Part shown: one piece after another, positions 8,057 to 17,346 of the stretch
Numbering within the stretch: the first letter of the stretch is position 1
Layout of the letters: every line of letters begins with the position of its first letter
Made by a program: the position numbers and the translations under genes
Origin: Phascolarctobacterium sp.
GTDB lineage: Bacteria; Bacillota; Negativicutes; Acidaminococcales; Acidaminococcaceae
Direction of reading: 5' to 3'
Length of the DNA: 20,525 bases
Assembly (NCBI GenBank): GCA_024405645.1
Contig: JAKSOJ010000005.1
Location: forward strand, 1-20,525
Notes under the pieces: generated by a model
The model's input: the letters and a program-made list of their open reading frames with translations, nothing else
Told to the model about the DNA's origin: nothing
The model's database searches: none

Positions 8057-8998
8057 TTATTTAGCGCTTAATAAAATCTTTTCACAAAGCTCTGGGAAGC
8101 TAATGCCTGCCGCAGCCGCAGCCTTAGGAACAAGACTGGTTCCTGTCATACCAGGTACGGTATTTGCTTCCAAAACATAGCCTACGTTCTTAGCTTCATC
8201 ATACATAATGTCAACGCGAGCTACACCATTAAGATCAAGAATATGATAGGTTTCACGAGCAAGGCCTTGAATGTAGTCAGTAACTTCCTTGCTCAAAGGA
8301 GCTGGGCAATGATAGTCCGTAGCACCTTTTGTGTATTTGCTATGATAATCGTAAGCACCACTATGAGGAGCAATCCAAATAATTGGTAGCACAACAGGCT
8401 TACCAGCTTCTTCCATAATGGAGACTGTTAATTCCTTGCCGGTAATGCATTCTTCAACCAAAACGTGATCACAAAGCTTAAAGCATTCTTCCAAAGCATT
8501 AATGATTTCAGATTCATCTTTAATCATATAAACACCAATACTAGAGCCTTGGGATGCAGCCTTAATAACAGGATTATTGCCAAAGCGTTCTAAAATTCTT
8601 GCTTTAATAACTTCTAAATCCTCAGCTTCTCTTTTTTGCAGAATCAGGCAATCAGGAGTGCTGATACCAGCTGCTTGCAAGAATCTCTTTGTTGCAACCT
8701 TGTCCATAGCAACAGCAGAAGAAAGTACACCACAACCAGTGTAGGGCATACCTGCAGCTTCCAAAATAGCCTGCAAACGACCGTCTTCACCATAAAGTCC
8801 ATGAACTGCATTGAAAACAACCTTAGCATCCATAGCCTTTAAATCGCCAATCAAAGTATGAGGAACTAATTCTAATTCTTGAGCATTGTAGCCTTTTTCC
8901 TTCAAAGCTTCGCAGATAGCATGACCAGTATTACGGCTTACTTCGCGTTCTTCGCTAGGCCCCCCAAGCACTACTGCTACAACATCATTTTTGTTCAT
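8057..8998 (-). CDS. ddl: D-alanine--D-alanine ligase
   Basis: ATP-grasp enzyme that makes the D-Ala-D-Ala dipeptide used by MurF. The 313-residue protein resembles the short DdlB type. Visible are GGPSEEREVS (12-21), the ATP-grasp region around VIKAASQGSSIG (144-155), Tyr216 in GAYDYHSKY and the C-terminal ANTVPGMTGTSL. Tyr216, rather than Phe at this position, fits D-Ala-D-Ala rather than the vancomycin-resistance D-Ala-D-lactate ligases. The ATG overlaps the murC stop codon by 4 bp (ATGA). GGAG lies 11 nt upstream. Confidence 0.97.
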   Translation of the reverse strand: MNKNDVVAVVLGGPSEEREVSRNTGHAICEALKEKGYNAQELELVPHTLIGDLKAMDAKVVFNAVHGLYGEDGRLQAILEAAGMPYTGCGVLSSAVAMDKVATKRFLQAAGISTPDCLILQKREAEDLEVIKARILERFGNNPVIKAASQGSSIGVYMIKDESEIINALEECFKLCDHVLVEECITGKELTVSIMEEAGKPVVLPIIWIAPHSGAYDYHSKYTKGATDYHCPAPLSKEVTDYIQGLARETYHILDLNGVARVDIMYDEAKNVGYVLEANTVPGMTGTSLVPKAAAAAGISFPELCEKILLSAK

Positions 8999-10389
8999 TT
9001 ATTTTTACGCTCCAATTCTTTAACCAATTGTTCTCCAACATTTACAACATTGCCTGCGCCAATGGTGATTACCAAATCGCCAGGCTGTGCATTTTCCTCA
9101 AACCAAGCTTCAGCTTTATTAAGTTGAGGAACATAGATTACATTTTGACCAGTTGCTTTTTTTATTCCCTCTACAAGAGCCGCGCTAGTTACACCAGGAA
9201 TGCTCTTTTCACTAGCAGCATAAATATCAGTTACCAGCAAGGTATCGCAGCCTGCAAAGCATTTACAGAAATCATCAAAAAGAAGTTGGGTTCTTGTATA
9301 ACGATGAGGTTGGAAAACCGCTAAAAGTCGATTGGGTTTTGTTTGCAGAGCAGCCTTGATGGTTACACCAATTTCGGTCGGATGATGTGCATAGTCATCA
9401 ACCACCCAAATACCATTGACCTTACCCTTAGTTTCAAAGCGACGCTTTGCTCCACCAAATTTTGCCAAAGAAGCAAGAATGACATCAACAGAAATGCCCA
9501 ATTCTCTTGCTGCTACAAAAGCACCCAAGGAATTCAGTACACTATGACGACCAGGAACAATCAGGTGCACATCACAAAGGAATTCTCCTTTGTAGTAAAG
9601 CTTATAGTTAGTGCCATCGGTATTATAGGAAATCTCGTCCGCAGTGTAGTCTGCTTCAGTTCCAGCAATTGCATAGGTAATTACTGGTTTATCAGTTTCT
9701 TTTACAAGACGTTTTATTTTTTCGTTATCAACGCAGAGAATAGCCTTGCCACCCTCTTTTAAATTGCCCACAAATTGTTTGAAGGCTTGGTAGATGTTTT
9801 CCTCTGTTCCGTAATGGTCCAGATGGTCGTCTTCAATATTAGTAATAACTTCCAAAGCAGGATAGAACTTTAAGAAAGATCCATCACTTTCATCGGCTTC
9901 AGCAACTACATGAGGACCTGCACCATTTCTAGCATTGCCACCGAGAGCATCAACTTCGCCACCGATGATAACTGTGGGATCAATATTTGCATCAGTTGCA
10001 ATGCAACCAATCATAGAGGTTGTAGAAGTTTTGCCATGGGCACCTGCTACAGCAATACCCTCTCCAGCATTCAAAATTGCTGCTAAAACATCGCTTCGAT
10101 GCAGAACCGGCAAGCCTCTTTTTTGAGCCTCCACAAGTTCAGGATTATCTGCGTGAATAGCAGTGGAAACAACAACGCAATCAGCATCTTCTAATTGAGA
10201 CGCTTCATGACCCATGTAAACAGTAGCACCCTCTTCAGCCAAACGTGCTGAAATACGGTTGGAATTTAAGTCGGAACCTCTGACTTCATAATTTCTTTTT
10301 AAGAGAACATGAGCCAAAGCACTCATACCTGCTCCGCCTATTCCTATGAAATGAACTTTATGTAAATTCGCCAATTTATTTTCAAACAC
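8995..10389 (-). CDS. murC: UDP-N-acetylmuramate--L-alanine ligase
   Basis: Adds L-alanine to UDP-MurNAc, the first amino-acid step in cytoplasmic peptidoglycan precursor synthesis. The 464-residue protein has the family length. It contains the N-terminal Rossmann motif HFIGIGGAGMS (13-23), the ATP-binding AHGKTST (117-123), EADESDGSF, the central-domain NIEDDHLDHY and the C-terminal DDYAHHPTE. The start is GTG at 10389, seven nt after GGAGG. It lies 12 nt after murG and overlaps ddl by 4 bp. The usual neighbour murB is not present. Confidence 0.97.
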   Translation of the reverse strand: MFENKLANLHKVHFIGIGGAGMSALAHVLLKRNYEVRGSDLNSNRISARLAEEGATVYMGHEASQLEDADCVVVSTAIHADNPELVEAQKRGLPVLHRSDVLAAILNAGEGIAVAGAHGKTSTTSMIGCIATDANIDPTVIIGGEVDALGGNARNGAGPHVVAEADESDGSFLKFYPALEVITNIEDDHLDHYGTEENIYQAFKQFVGNLKEGGKAILCVDNEKIKRLVKETDKPVITYAIAGTEADYTADEISYNTDGTNYKLYYKGEFLCDVHLIVPGRHSVLNSLGAFVAARELGISVDVILASLAKFGGAKRRFETKGKVNGIWVVDDYAHHPTEIGVTIKAALQTKPNRLLAVFQPHRYTRTQLLFDDFCKCFAGCDTLLVTDIYAASEKSIPGVTSAALVEGIKKATGQNVIYVPQLNKAEAWFEENAQPGDLVITIGAGNVVNVGEQLVKELERKNK

Positions 10390-10401
10390 GGGAGTTCCTC
10401 C

Positions 10402-11505
10402 TCACTTTTTAACCAAAGCTAATGCAGCTTTAGCTATTTGCTCGGCAGCTTCAGGCTTACCCAAGGAAGCAGCCGCTTCTTGCATTTTCTTGAGTTCCTC
10501 AGGATTGTTCAGGAGCTCTTCGATATTGGCAAGAATCTTCTCTCCAGTCATATCTTTATCTAAAATTACTCTTGCAGCTCCGTGACCAGCTACTGCTCGA
10601 GCATTGTGTTCTTGATGGTTAGCCGTTGCATAAGGATACGGAATGAGGACGGATGGAATACCAGAAGCCATCAATTCAGCAAGGCCAATGGCACCTGCTC
10701 TAAATACTGCAAGATCAGCAGCAGCCAAAGCAACGGGCATATTATGTAAATAGGGTTTAATGATAATATTCTCTTTCACGCCACCCTGGGAATTAATTTC
10801 TTTCATGTAATCGTCGTAGTTAATGTCACCAGTTGCATGTAGAACCTGTACATCCTCACGACCGGATAATTTGAGTTCTGCTTCTAGCATTGCTTTGTTA
10901 ATGCTACGAGCACCTCTAGAACCACCACTTACGAGGATAGTTTTCTTTTTAGGGTCAAGGCCAAGCTCTTTCAGAGCTTCATTTTTTTCGTGCTCTAAAA
11001 TTTCGGTACGAATGGGATTGCCAGTGTAAATTTTCTCGCTAGAACCAGAGAAATATTTACGTCCTTCCTCATAACCCAAGAAAACCTTCTTAACAAAGCG
11101 GGCCAAAATCTTGTTGGTAACGCCAGGCATCGCATTTTGCTCTTGAATGCAAGCAGGAATGCCTTTCAACGCTGCCATAAAGCAAATCGGACCACAAACA
11201 TAGCCACCAGTACCAATTACCAGATCTGGTTTAGCATCAGCAACAATTTTATAAGCATCTGCAAGGCCAGAAAACAGTTTGAAGAATGATCTTACTGTAT
11301 CAAAACTCAGGCTTCTTTTAAAACCTGCAACCTCTATAAACTTTAATTCGTAGCCATATCTTGGGATGATGTTCTTCTCTAGGCCCTCTTTAGTACCAAC
11401 GAAGAAAATTTCAGCATCCGGACACTCTTTTTTAATTGCATCTGCAATAGTAAGTGCAGGGTAGATATGACCTCCAGTGCCACCACCGGACAGAATTACT
11501 TTCAC
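10402..11505 (-). CDS. murG: UDP-GlcNAc:lipid I GlcNAc transferase
   Basis: Peripheral membrane glycosyltransferase (GT28) that converts lipid I to lipid II. With the GTG at 11505 the protein has 367 residues. The N-terminal glycine-rich motif GGGTGGH (7-13) sits at the expected place. A second loop, SGGSRGARSIN, and the C-terminal donor-site region FRAGAIGLAELMASGIPSVLIPYP are also visible. An in-frame TTG at 11523 lies inside the Shine-Dalgarno sequence (GAGGAG) and would add six residues, so the GTG ten nt after that site is preferred. It directly follows murD. In many clusters ftsW lies between these two genes, and here it does not. Confidence 0.96.
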   Translation of the reverse strand: MKVILSGGGTGGHIYPALTIADAIKKECPDAEIFFVGTKEGLEKNIIPRYGYELKFIEVAGFKRSLSFDTVRSFFKLFSGLADAYKIVADAKPDLVIGTGGYVCGPICFMAALKGIPACIQEQNAMPGVTNKILARFVKKVFLGYEEGRKYFSGSSEKIYTGNPIRTEILEHEKNEALKELGLDPKKKTILVSGGSRGARSINKAMLEAELKLSGREDVQVLHATGDINYDDYMKEINSQGGVKENIIIKPYLHNMPVALAAADLAVFRAGAIGLAELMASGIPSVLIPYPYATANHQEHNARAVAGHGAARVILDKDMTGEKILANIEELLNNPEELKKMQEAAASLGKPEAAEQIAKAALALVKK

Positions 11506-11523
11506 TTCTAACTCACTCCTCAA

Positions 11524-12873
11524 CTATTTTTCCAAGGCTCTAACTAATGCTTTAAAGGTATTGCCTCGTTCGGGGTAATTTTTAAACATATCATAGGATG
11601 AACATGCAGGGGACAGGAGAACTACCTGGGGTTTTTGGGCAATTTCATAAGCAATATCCACTGCATCCTTAAAGCTTGTTGCCAAGCGAATATTTTCGAT
11701 ACCTGCTGCAATTGCAGCTTTGTTAAAACGGGCTTGTGCAGCACCTAGAAGTATCACACAATCGCATTTTTCTTTGGCAAGGTTCATCATCTCGGTCAGA
11801 TCGGTCATCTTATCATAACCACCCGCCAAGAGGATAATATGGCCATCTTCAAAGGCCTCTAAAGCTTTAATAACGGAATCTGTGTTAGTAGCTTTAGAAT
11901 CGTTATAGTAGGGAACGCCATTAATCGTAGTTACATATTCAATGCGATGTTCCACTGCATTAAAGTTTTTCAGAACGTCCGCCATATCTTCAATGCTTAC
12001 GCCAGCAAAGAAGCCACAAGCGATTGCACAAAGAATATTTTCTTCGTTATGCCCGCCAAAAAGCTTCACATCTTTTACATTGCATACCGTATATTCTTTA
12101 TCCTTCCATTTTATCACAAAATCGCCATTTTGCATAAAAATTCCCTGTTCTAATTGGACTTTTCTAGAAAAGAAACAGATTTGTCCAGAGGAATCCTTAT
12201 CCCAAGTTTTGACGATGGGATCATCATAATTAAGTACGGTATATTTGCTAGCATCCTGGAGTCTAAAGATATTCTTTTTGGCTTCTCCATAAGCCTCCAT
12301 AGTATGATGACGATCGAGATGGTCAGGAGTCAAATTGAGGACTGCAGCAATCTCTGGAGCGAAGGTTTCAACCCTTTCCAATTGGAAGCTGGACAGTTCA
12401 GCAGCGAACCAGCTATCCTTCGGCAAAGCCTCAACCTCTTTGGACAATGCCATGCCAATATTTCCCCCAACTGCAGAGGGAACTGGTAATCTTTTGAACA
12501 TCTCTCCTACGATAGTAGTAGTTGTTGTTTTACCATTGGTACCAGTAATTGCCGCCATGTGGCCAGCATAATTCTTGTACCCAAGCTCAACTTCGGAAAT
12601 GATTTTTATGCTTTTTTGCTCTGCTACGCGTATATTTTCGATATCTGTAGGGATACCTGGAGAAAGCACTAAAAGGCCAGCCTTCTCGAGAAGAGCTGAC
12701 CAGTTTTCACTGCCAATTACGAGACCACCATTATTCTTTTCTAGGAGCGCACTAAGTTCTTCAGATATGCTAATAGGATTATCATTATACAGAAAAACTT
12801 GCTCACCATGCTTTGCTAATACCTCCGCGGCTCCACGTCCGCTTATACCGGCACCATATACGATAGCGCTCAT
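11524..12873 (-). CDS. murD: UDP-N-acetylmuramoyl-L-alanine--D-glutamate ligase
   Basis: Adds D-glutamate to UDP-MurNAc-L-Ala. The 449-residue protein has the Mur ligase layout: N-terminal Rossmann-like domain beginning IVYGAGISGRG, the ATP-binding GTNGKTT (111-117), LNLTPDHLDRH in the central domain and the C-terminal-domain NDSKATN. The ATG at 12873 has GAGGTGG six nt upstream. It lies 69 nt downstream of mraY and its stop abuts the murG ribosome binding site. Confidence 0.97.
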   Translation of the reverse strand: MSAIVYGAGISGRGAAEVLAKHGEQVFLYNDNPISISEELSALLEKNNGGLVIGSENWSALLEKAGLLVLSPGIPTDIENIRVAEQKSIKIISEVELGYKNYAGHMAAITGTNGKTTTTTIVGEMFKRLPVPSAVGGNIGMALSKEVEALPKDSWFAAELSSFQLERVETFAPEIAAVLNLTPDHLDRHHTMEAYGEAKKNIFRLQDASKYTVLNYDDPIVKTWDKDSSGQICFFSRKVQLEQGIFMQNGDFVIKWKDKEYTVCNVKDVKLFGGHNEENILCAIACGFFAGVSIEDMADVLKNFNAVEHRIEYVTTINGVPYYNDSKATNTDSVIKALEAFEDGHIILLAGGYDKMTDLTEMMNLAKEKCDCVILLGAAQARFNKAAIAAGIENIRLATSFKDAVDIAYEIAQKPQVVLLSPACSSYDMFKNYPERGNTFKALVRALEK

Positions 12874-12942
12874 TTTGTCCCACCTCGTAGTTCTATGTTA
12901 AAGTTAGTATTTCTAATAAAGTTTTATGCTGATTTATGGAAA

Positions 12943-13917
12943 TTATCTTATCATCCACAAACCATAAGCAGCTGCACAAAGGAGGCAGCTTACAAGAGTA
13001 AATACTTTTACGACCTTGGTTTCTTTCCATTTAACGTCGTTCCAGCCACCTAATTCAAAATGATGATGCAAGGGGCTCATACGGAAAATTCTTTGACCGT
13101 GAGTATACTTGAAGTATGCAACCTGCATAATTACGGAAGCTGCTTCTGCAACATAAACGCCACCGATTAAGATAAGAAGTAGCTCGGTCTTGGTCAGAAG
13201 AGCCAAAGCTGCAACCGCACCACCCAAAGCTAAGGAACCAGTATCGCCCATGAATACCTTTGCCGGATGATGATTAAAGAGCAGGAAGCCACAGCAACCA
13301 CCGAATACAGCCAACGCAAAACCAGCCATATAAGGCATATTTAAGGAATAGCAAATTGCTGCATAAACCAGAGCAACGGGCAAGGTTACGAAGGATACGA
13401 GACCATCCAAGCCATCGGTAAGATTTACCGCATTAGTTGTACCCACTAAAAGCAGGAAAACAATTACGTAATATGCCATGCCAAAATCGATAGTCGCATT
13501 AAAGCCAGGAATCCAAAGATTGGTGTCTTGGATATAGTGCTCAGCGTACCAAATGTAAGCACCTGCCATAACAAATTGCATGAAGAATTTTTGTCTTTCT
13601 GTCAGGCCAAGGTTTCTCTTCATAACAACCTTGATATAGTCATCAACAAAACCGATAACAGCATGACCCCAAGTGAGAATCAATGCGATCATTACAGAGG
13701 GAGTTAATTTCCCAAACGCCAACAGAGATAACACAATGCCTGCCAAAATCATGATACCGCCCATAGTAGGAGTACCGCTCTTTTTAGCGTGGGATTTGGG
13801 ACCAACCTCGCGAATCATCTGGCCGAATTTTAATTTATGTAAATAAGGAATGAGTATAGGTCCAATAGCAGCACAAACGATGAAGGCTGCAACGGGAATC
13901 AAAAGTGTAGAAAGCAT
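12943..13917 (-). CDS. mraY: Phospho-MurNAc-pentapeptide translocase
   Basis: Polytopic membrane enzyme that transfers phospho-MurNAc-pentapeptide to undecaprenyl phosphate, making lipid I. The 324-residue protein has about ten hydrophobic segments. Catalytic motifs are visible: GTPTMGG (48-54), VDDY (91-94), NLTDGLDGL (165-173), GDTGSL (224-229) and HHHFE (284-288). The ATG at 13917 follows GGTGG. It lies 33 nt after murF. Confidence 0.97.
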   Translation of the reverse strand: MLSTLLIPVAAFIVCAAIGPILIPYLHKLKFGQMIREVGPKSHAKKSGTPTMGGIMILAGIVLSLLAFGKLTPSVMIALILTWGHAVIGFVDDYIKVVMKRNLGLTERQKFFMQFVMAGAYIWYAEHYIQDTNLWIPGFNATIDFGMAYYVIVFLLLVGTTNAVNLTDGLDGLVSFVTLPVALVYAAICYSLNMPYMAGFALAVFGGCCGFLLFNHHPAKVFMGDTGSLALGGAVAALALLTKTELLLILIGGVYVAEAASVIMQVAYFKYTHGQRIFRMSPLHHHFELGGWNDVKWKETKVVKVFTLVSCLLCAAAYGLWMIR

Positions 13918-13951
13918 TTTTCCACCACCAATCTAAATAGTTATGAGTGCA

Positions 13952-15319
13952 TTATTGAAACAACTCCAGCATCTTATTAACCTGCATAGAATGAGAACCC
14001 TTGAGAAGTATGATGTCCCCTTCTTTTGCAAGTGCAACAAGAGCCTTACCTGCTTCTTCACGGTTAGCAAAATATTCAGCCTTGCCACCAAGCTTTTTGA
14101 ACTCATCTGCAATATATTTTGCTTCTTCGCCATAGCAGATAATGTAATCAGTACCTGCAGCCAGAGCCCAATGAGCAGTACGACGATGAGCATCCTCACT
14201 GATAGGACCAAGCTCCAGCATATCTGCTAAAACTGCAATGCTACGAGCATTATTGGCCTTTTTGGCAACGCCCAAGGTTGCAAGACCAGCTTCCATACTA
14301 GCAGGACTTGCATTGTATGCGTCGTTGATAAAAGTGATGCCACTTTGGTGTACGACCTCTTGGCGGCTACCAGTTAACACTGCATTTGCCAAAGCATTTG
14401 CAGCTTCCGCAAGTGAAACGCCATAGCATCTAGAGCCTGCAATGGCACTCAAAGCGTTATATACATTATGTTCGCCGATTAAGCTAAACTTAACTGCAAC
14501 CTTTTCCCCAGTTGCTTTTTCGGTACAAGTAAAGCTTGTACCCTCGCTGGTAGTTACGATATCGCTACCAATATAATCGCAAGCTTCTGTTAAGCCGAAG
14601 TGTATTACTTTTGCTTTAGTTTTATCTGCAGCCTTGCGTACATATTCGTTATCTCCGTTCAAAATTGCAAAACCATCGGCAGGCAAATCTACAACAATTT
14701 CGCTCTTAGCTTTACCAATGTTTTCCTTGCTACCCAAGATTTCCATATGAGTCTCACCAACATTGGTAATGAGTCCACTATCAGGATTAGCAATCTTGCA
14801 GAGAGCATCGATTTGTCCCAAGCCACGCATGCCCATTTCTACAACTGCAATATCAGTATCAGGTTTAATGCTCAGCAAGGTATAGGGCAAACCAATTTCA
14901 TTATTAAAATTAGCTTGAGTTTTAATGACATTATATTTAGCAGCAAGGCAAGCAGCCAAAAGATCTTTTGTACTAGTTTTGCCGTTAGAACCGGTAATAG
15001 CAAAAATCTTGATATTTTGCAAAGTGCTGCGATAGTAGTGGGCAATATCCTGGTAGCCTTTCAAGGTATCTGCAACCTTGAATACACAAACATCAGCAGG
15101 AAGATTGTCTACATCAGAGCTGATTACTACGCCCTTTGCGCCAAGTTCGATTGCCTTAGCACAATAAGCATGACCATCGAAGCTCTCACCCTTCAAAGCG
15201 ACAAAAAGCTGACCAGGGGTAATTTTACGGCTATCTGTGGACACGCCTGTAAATTCTTGCTCACCATTGCCAAGGAAAGCTGCATTCATAGCCTTTGCTA
15301 AATCTTGTGCTTTAAACAT
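13952..15319 (-). CDS. murF: UDP-MurNAc-tripeptide--D-Ala-D-Ala ligase
   Basis: Adds the D-Ala-D-Ala dipeptide to finish UDP-MurNAc-pentapeptide. With the ATG at 15319 the product is 455 residues, the usual length. Motifs are STDSRKITPGQLF (27-39), the ATP-binding GSNGKTS (110-116), the VVEMGMRGLGQI region and NDAYNASPASM in the C-terminal domain. The start has GGAG eight nt upstream. A longer in-frame extension to 15361 is rejected because it lies inside murE and adds a stretch that is not part of the family. The 5' end overlaps murE by 8 bp, so translation is probably coupled. Confidence 0.96.
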   Translation of the reverse strand: MFKAQDLAKAMNAAFLGNGEQEFTGVSTDSRKITPGQLFVALKGESFDGHAYCAKAIELGAKGVVISSDVDNLPADVCVFKVADTLKGYQDIAHYYRSTLQNIKIFAITGSNGKTSTKDLLAACLAAKYNVIKTQANFNNEIGLPYTLLSIKPDTDIAVVEMGMRGLGQIDALCKIANPDSGLITNVGETHMEILGSKENIGKAKSEIVVDLPADGFAILNGDNEYVRKAADKTKAKVIHFGLTEACDYIGSDIVTTSEGTSFTCTEKATGEKVAVKFSLIGEHNVYNALSAIAGSRCYGVSLAEAANALANAVLTGSRQEVVHQSGITFINDAYNASPASMEAGLATLGVAKKANNARSIAVLADMLELGPISEDAHRRTAHWALAAGTDYIICYGEEAKYIADEFKKLGGKAEYFANREEAGKALVALAKEGDIILLKGSHSMQVNKMLELFQ

Positions 15320-16811
15320 TTCTATCTCTCCAATAATCCATAACAACCTCACGATCGTCAAAATGGATTGTTCTATCTTTCAAAATTTGGTAATTTTCAT
15401 GACCTTTACCAGCGATGAGAATTACATCATCAGCTGCTGCATTTGCCAGAGCAAATTCGATTGCTTCCTTACGGTCTGACAGACGGAAAACCTTCTTGCC
15501 TTCCGGTACATCCTGAAGAGCAGTAAAGATTTCGTCAATGATGAGTTCGGGATCCTCAGTACGAGGATTGTCACTGGTTACGACAATATTATCCGCTAGA
15601 TCCAAGCAAACCTTGCCCATGATGGGACGCTTACGATTATCCCTATCACCGCCACAGCCAAACACGGACCAGAGCTTACCTTTAGTAATGCTACGAGCCG
15701 TTGTAAGCACGTTTACAAGGCCGTCAGGCGTATGAGCGTAGTCGACGATACAAGTATAGGGCTGGCCTGCTTCAACAAGCTGGAAGCGTCCTGGAACGCC
15801 GTCAAAGCCATCTAATACGGAAACGATTACATCTTTATCAATGCCTTCTGCAATCATGGCACCAACAGCAGCCATAACGTTGTAAACATTGAATTCGCCA
15901 GTAATCTTAAGTTCTAAATCCATCTCGCCAATTGGAGTTTGCAGGTGGAGCTCCATGGCTTTGGCGCCAACAACGAATTTAATGGGATAAATATCGTTAG
16001 TATCTGCTTTGCCGTAGGTCAAACAAGGAACATTAGTGCGTCCCTTGATAATCTCGCTAGAAGCATCGTCCATATTGAAAACTGCATGCTTATTGGGTTT
16101 ATTTCCTTTAGCCAGGCCTTCAAAAAGAAGACTCTTAGCATCACGATAATTTTCCATAGTTTTATGGAAATCTAAATGGTCTTGTGTAATATTTGTGAGC
16201 ACTGCGCAATCGTATTCGCAGCCTGCAACACGTTTTAAAGCAAGAGCGTGGGAGGAAACCTCCATGACTACATAATCACAGCCTGCCTCTTGCATAGCAA
16301 ATAAAGTTTTTTGTAAATCTACAACATCTGGAGTTGTGTTGTGAGATACGGTTACTTGGTCCTCAATCATGATGTTGATAGTACCAATGAGGCCTACCTT
16401 ATGACCTGCTTTACGCAAAATTGTACGAATGATATTGGTAGTAGTGGTTTTACCATTGGTACCAGTAAGACCAATCATACGCATCTGCTTACCGGGATAA
16501 TCGAAAAAGAAGGGAGTAATAACTTCCATCGCTGCACGAGTATCTTCTACCTTAAGAAGAGTTACACCTACGGGAATTTCCTCTGGTACATCTTCAACAA
16601 GAGCTGCAACAGCACCTTTTTCCACTGCAGATTTTAAAAATTTATGACCATCAACAGTAGCACCCTTCAAGCAAATGAAAAGGCTACCGGGAATTACTAC
16701 GCGAGAATCCGCAGTAACATCGGTAATTACTTTATCGTCAGAGCCAAGCACTTCAATGTGGCCCAAATTTTCAATGATTAAATCGATAAGAGAGGATAAT
16801 TTCTTTTCCAT
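15312..16811 (-). CDS. murE: UDP-MurNAc-L-Ala-D-Glu--diaminopimelate ligase
   Basis: Adds the third amino acid of the stem peptide. The 499-residue protein has GTNGKTT (117-123), the probable carbamylated lysine in DAKSLLF (Lys226), DYAHTPDG (358-364) and the substrate-determining DNPR (414-417, in SDNPRTEDP). DNPR is known to mark meso-diaminopimelate-adding enzymes, as opposed to L-lysine-adding ones, so the wall is predicted to contain meso-DAP. The ATG at 16811 is six nt after AGGAGG. The upstream 94-bp gap to ftsL holds a hairpin and a possible -10 element. ftsI/spoVD, usual at this place, is absent. Confidence 0.97.
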   Translation of the reverse strand: MEKKLSSLIDLIIENLGHIEVLGSDDKVITDVTADSRVVIPGSLFICLKGATVDGHKFLKSAVEKGAVAALVEDVPEEIPVGVTLLKVEDTRAAMEVITPFFFDYPGKQMRMIGLTGTNGKTTTTNIIRTILRKAGHKVGLIGTINIMIEDQVTVSHNTTPDVVDLQKTLFAMQEAGCDYVVMEVSSHALALKRVAGCEYDCAVLTNITQDHLDFHKTMENYRDAKSLLFEGLAKGNKPNKHAVFNMDDASSEIIKGRTNVPCLTYGKADTNDIYPIKFVVGAKAMELHLQTPIGEMDLELKITGEFNVYNVMAAVGAMIAEGIDKDVIVSVLDGFDGVPGRFQLVEAGQPYTCIVDYAHTPDGLVNVLTTARSITKGKLWSVFGCGGDRDNRKRPIMGKVCLDLADNIVVTSDNPRTEDPELIIDEIFTALQDVPEGKKVFRLSDRKEAIEFALANAAADDVILIAGKGHENYQILKDRTIHFDDREVVMDYWRDRNV

Positions 16812-16833
16812 GAGACACCTCCTAAATGGAAAT

Positions 16834-16854
16834 GGCAGCCTATTTTAGGCTGCC
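16834..16854 (-). other. Hairpin in the ftsL-murE gap
   Basis: A perfect 9-bp stem, GGCAGCCTA / TAGGCTGCC, with a 3-nt loop lies 22 nt upstream of the murE start. On the minus strand it is followed by ATTTCCATTT rather than a clean T tract. It therefore looks like a weak terminator, an attenuator or an RNA-stability or processing element, not a strong terminator. Confidence 0.7.
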
Positions 16855-16876
16855 TCTCAAATTTCCTATTTAAATT

Positions 16877-16882
16877 ATTATA
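16877..16882 (-). promoter_or_regulatory. Possible -10 element of an internal murE promoter
   Basis: On the minus strand TATAAT lies in the sequence CTCTGTATAATA, which is identical over 12 bases to the -10 region of the mraZ promoter. It is about 66 nt upstream of murE. No good -35 box is seen at 16-18 nt spacing, so the call rests on the -10 element and the resemblance. Confidence 0.35.
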
Positions 16883-16905
16883 CAGAGCAGTATGAAAGGC
16901 TATGT

Positions 16906-17334
16906 TTAATTTTTCGCCATAGCGACGGCTGCGCTACCTTTTTTAGCACCAACCTGATTAACATAGAAGTTCTCACGAGCTACGCTCATGCCCAGCATTT
17001 GAGATGCTAAACCTCTAATACGTTCAGGGCCCTTCAATTGTTCAACTTCAATTCTCAAAGCACTATTAGTTGTACGCAAAGATTCCTCTTGCGCACGCAA
17101 TTTTACTAAAGTCTGACCGGCATCGTACATTGCAAGACTACGAACTACACAAAGAGCATAGATAGCCAACACAGTTCCAACAAGCACCAAAGCCTGTTTT
17201 CTTTGTTGTTTTCTATACAGCTTTCTGCGTTCTTCTCTTTTAAGCGCTTCTTCTGCTTCTCTATGCCTTTGTTGATCTTCCCAAGTATATCCATACTCGT
17301 ACTCGGGATCGTATTCGTATTTTCTTGCTAACAT
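16906..17334 (-). CDS. ftsL: FtsL-like septum protein
   Basis: Small bitopic divisome protein that pairs with FtsB/DivIC and FtsQ to regulate septal wall synthesis. The call rests mainly on position (directly after rsmH) and architecture, because the family diverges strongly. The 142 residues have a long charged cytoplasmic N-terminus (1-47), one transmembrane helix (about 48-66), an extracytoplasmic coiled coil with heptad character (about 73-102) and the RIRGLASQMLGM stretch (105-116) typical of the FtsL/DivIC end. The N-terminus is unusual: a Tyr/Glu-rich segment (5-16) precedes a Lys/Arg/Glu/Gln-rich helix. The ATG at 17334 follows GGGTGAGAG. It is 12 nt after rsmH. Confidence 0.8.
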   Translation of the reverse strand: MLARKYEYDPEYEYGYTWEDQQRHREAEEALKREERRKLYRKQQRKQALVLVGTVLAIYALCVVRSLAMYDAGQTLVKLRAQEESLRTTNSALRIEVEQLKGPERIRGLASQMLGMSVARENFYVNQVGAKKGSAAVAMAKN

Positions 17335-17346
17335 TAATCTCTCACC

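Noticed and set aside
14600-15301. A 233-codon plus-strand open frame opposite murF
   Set aside because: It is fully antisense to murF, which has all its family motifs, and the translation is low in plausible domain structure. No ribosome binding site supports it.
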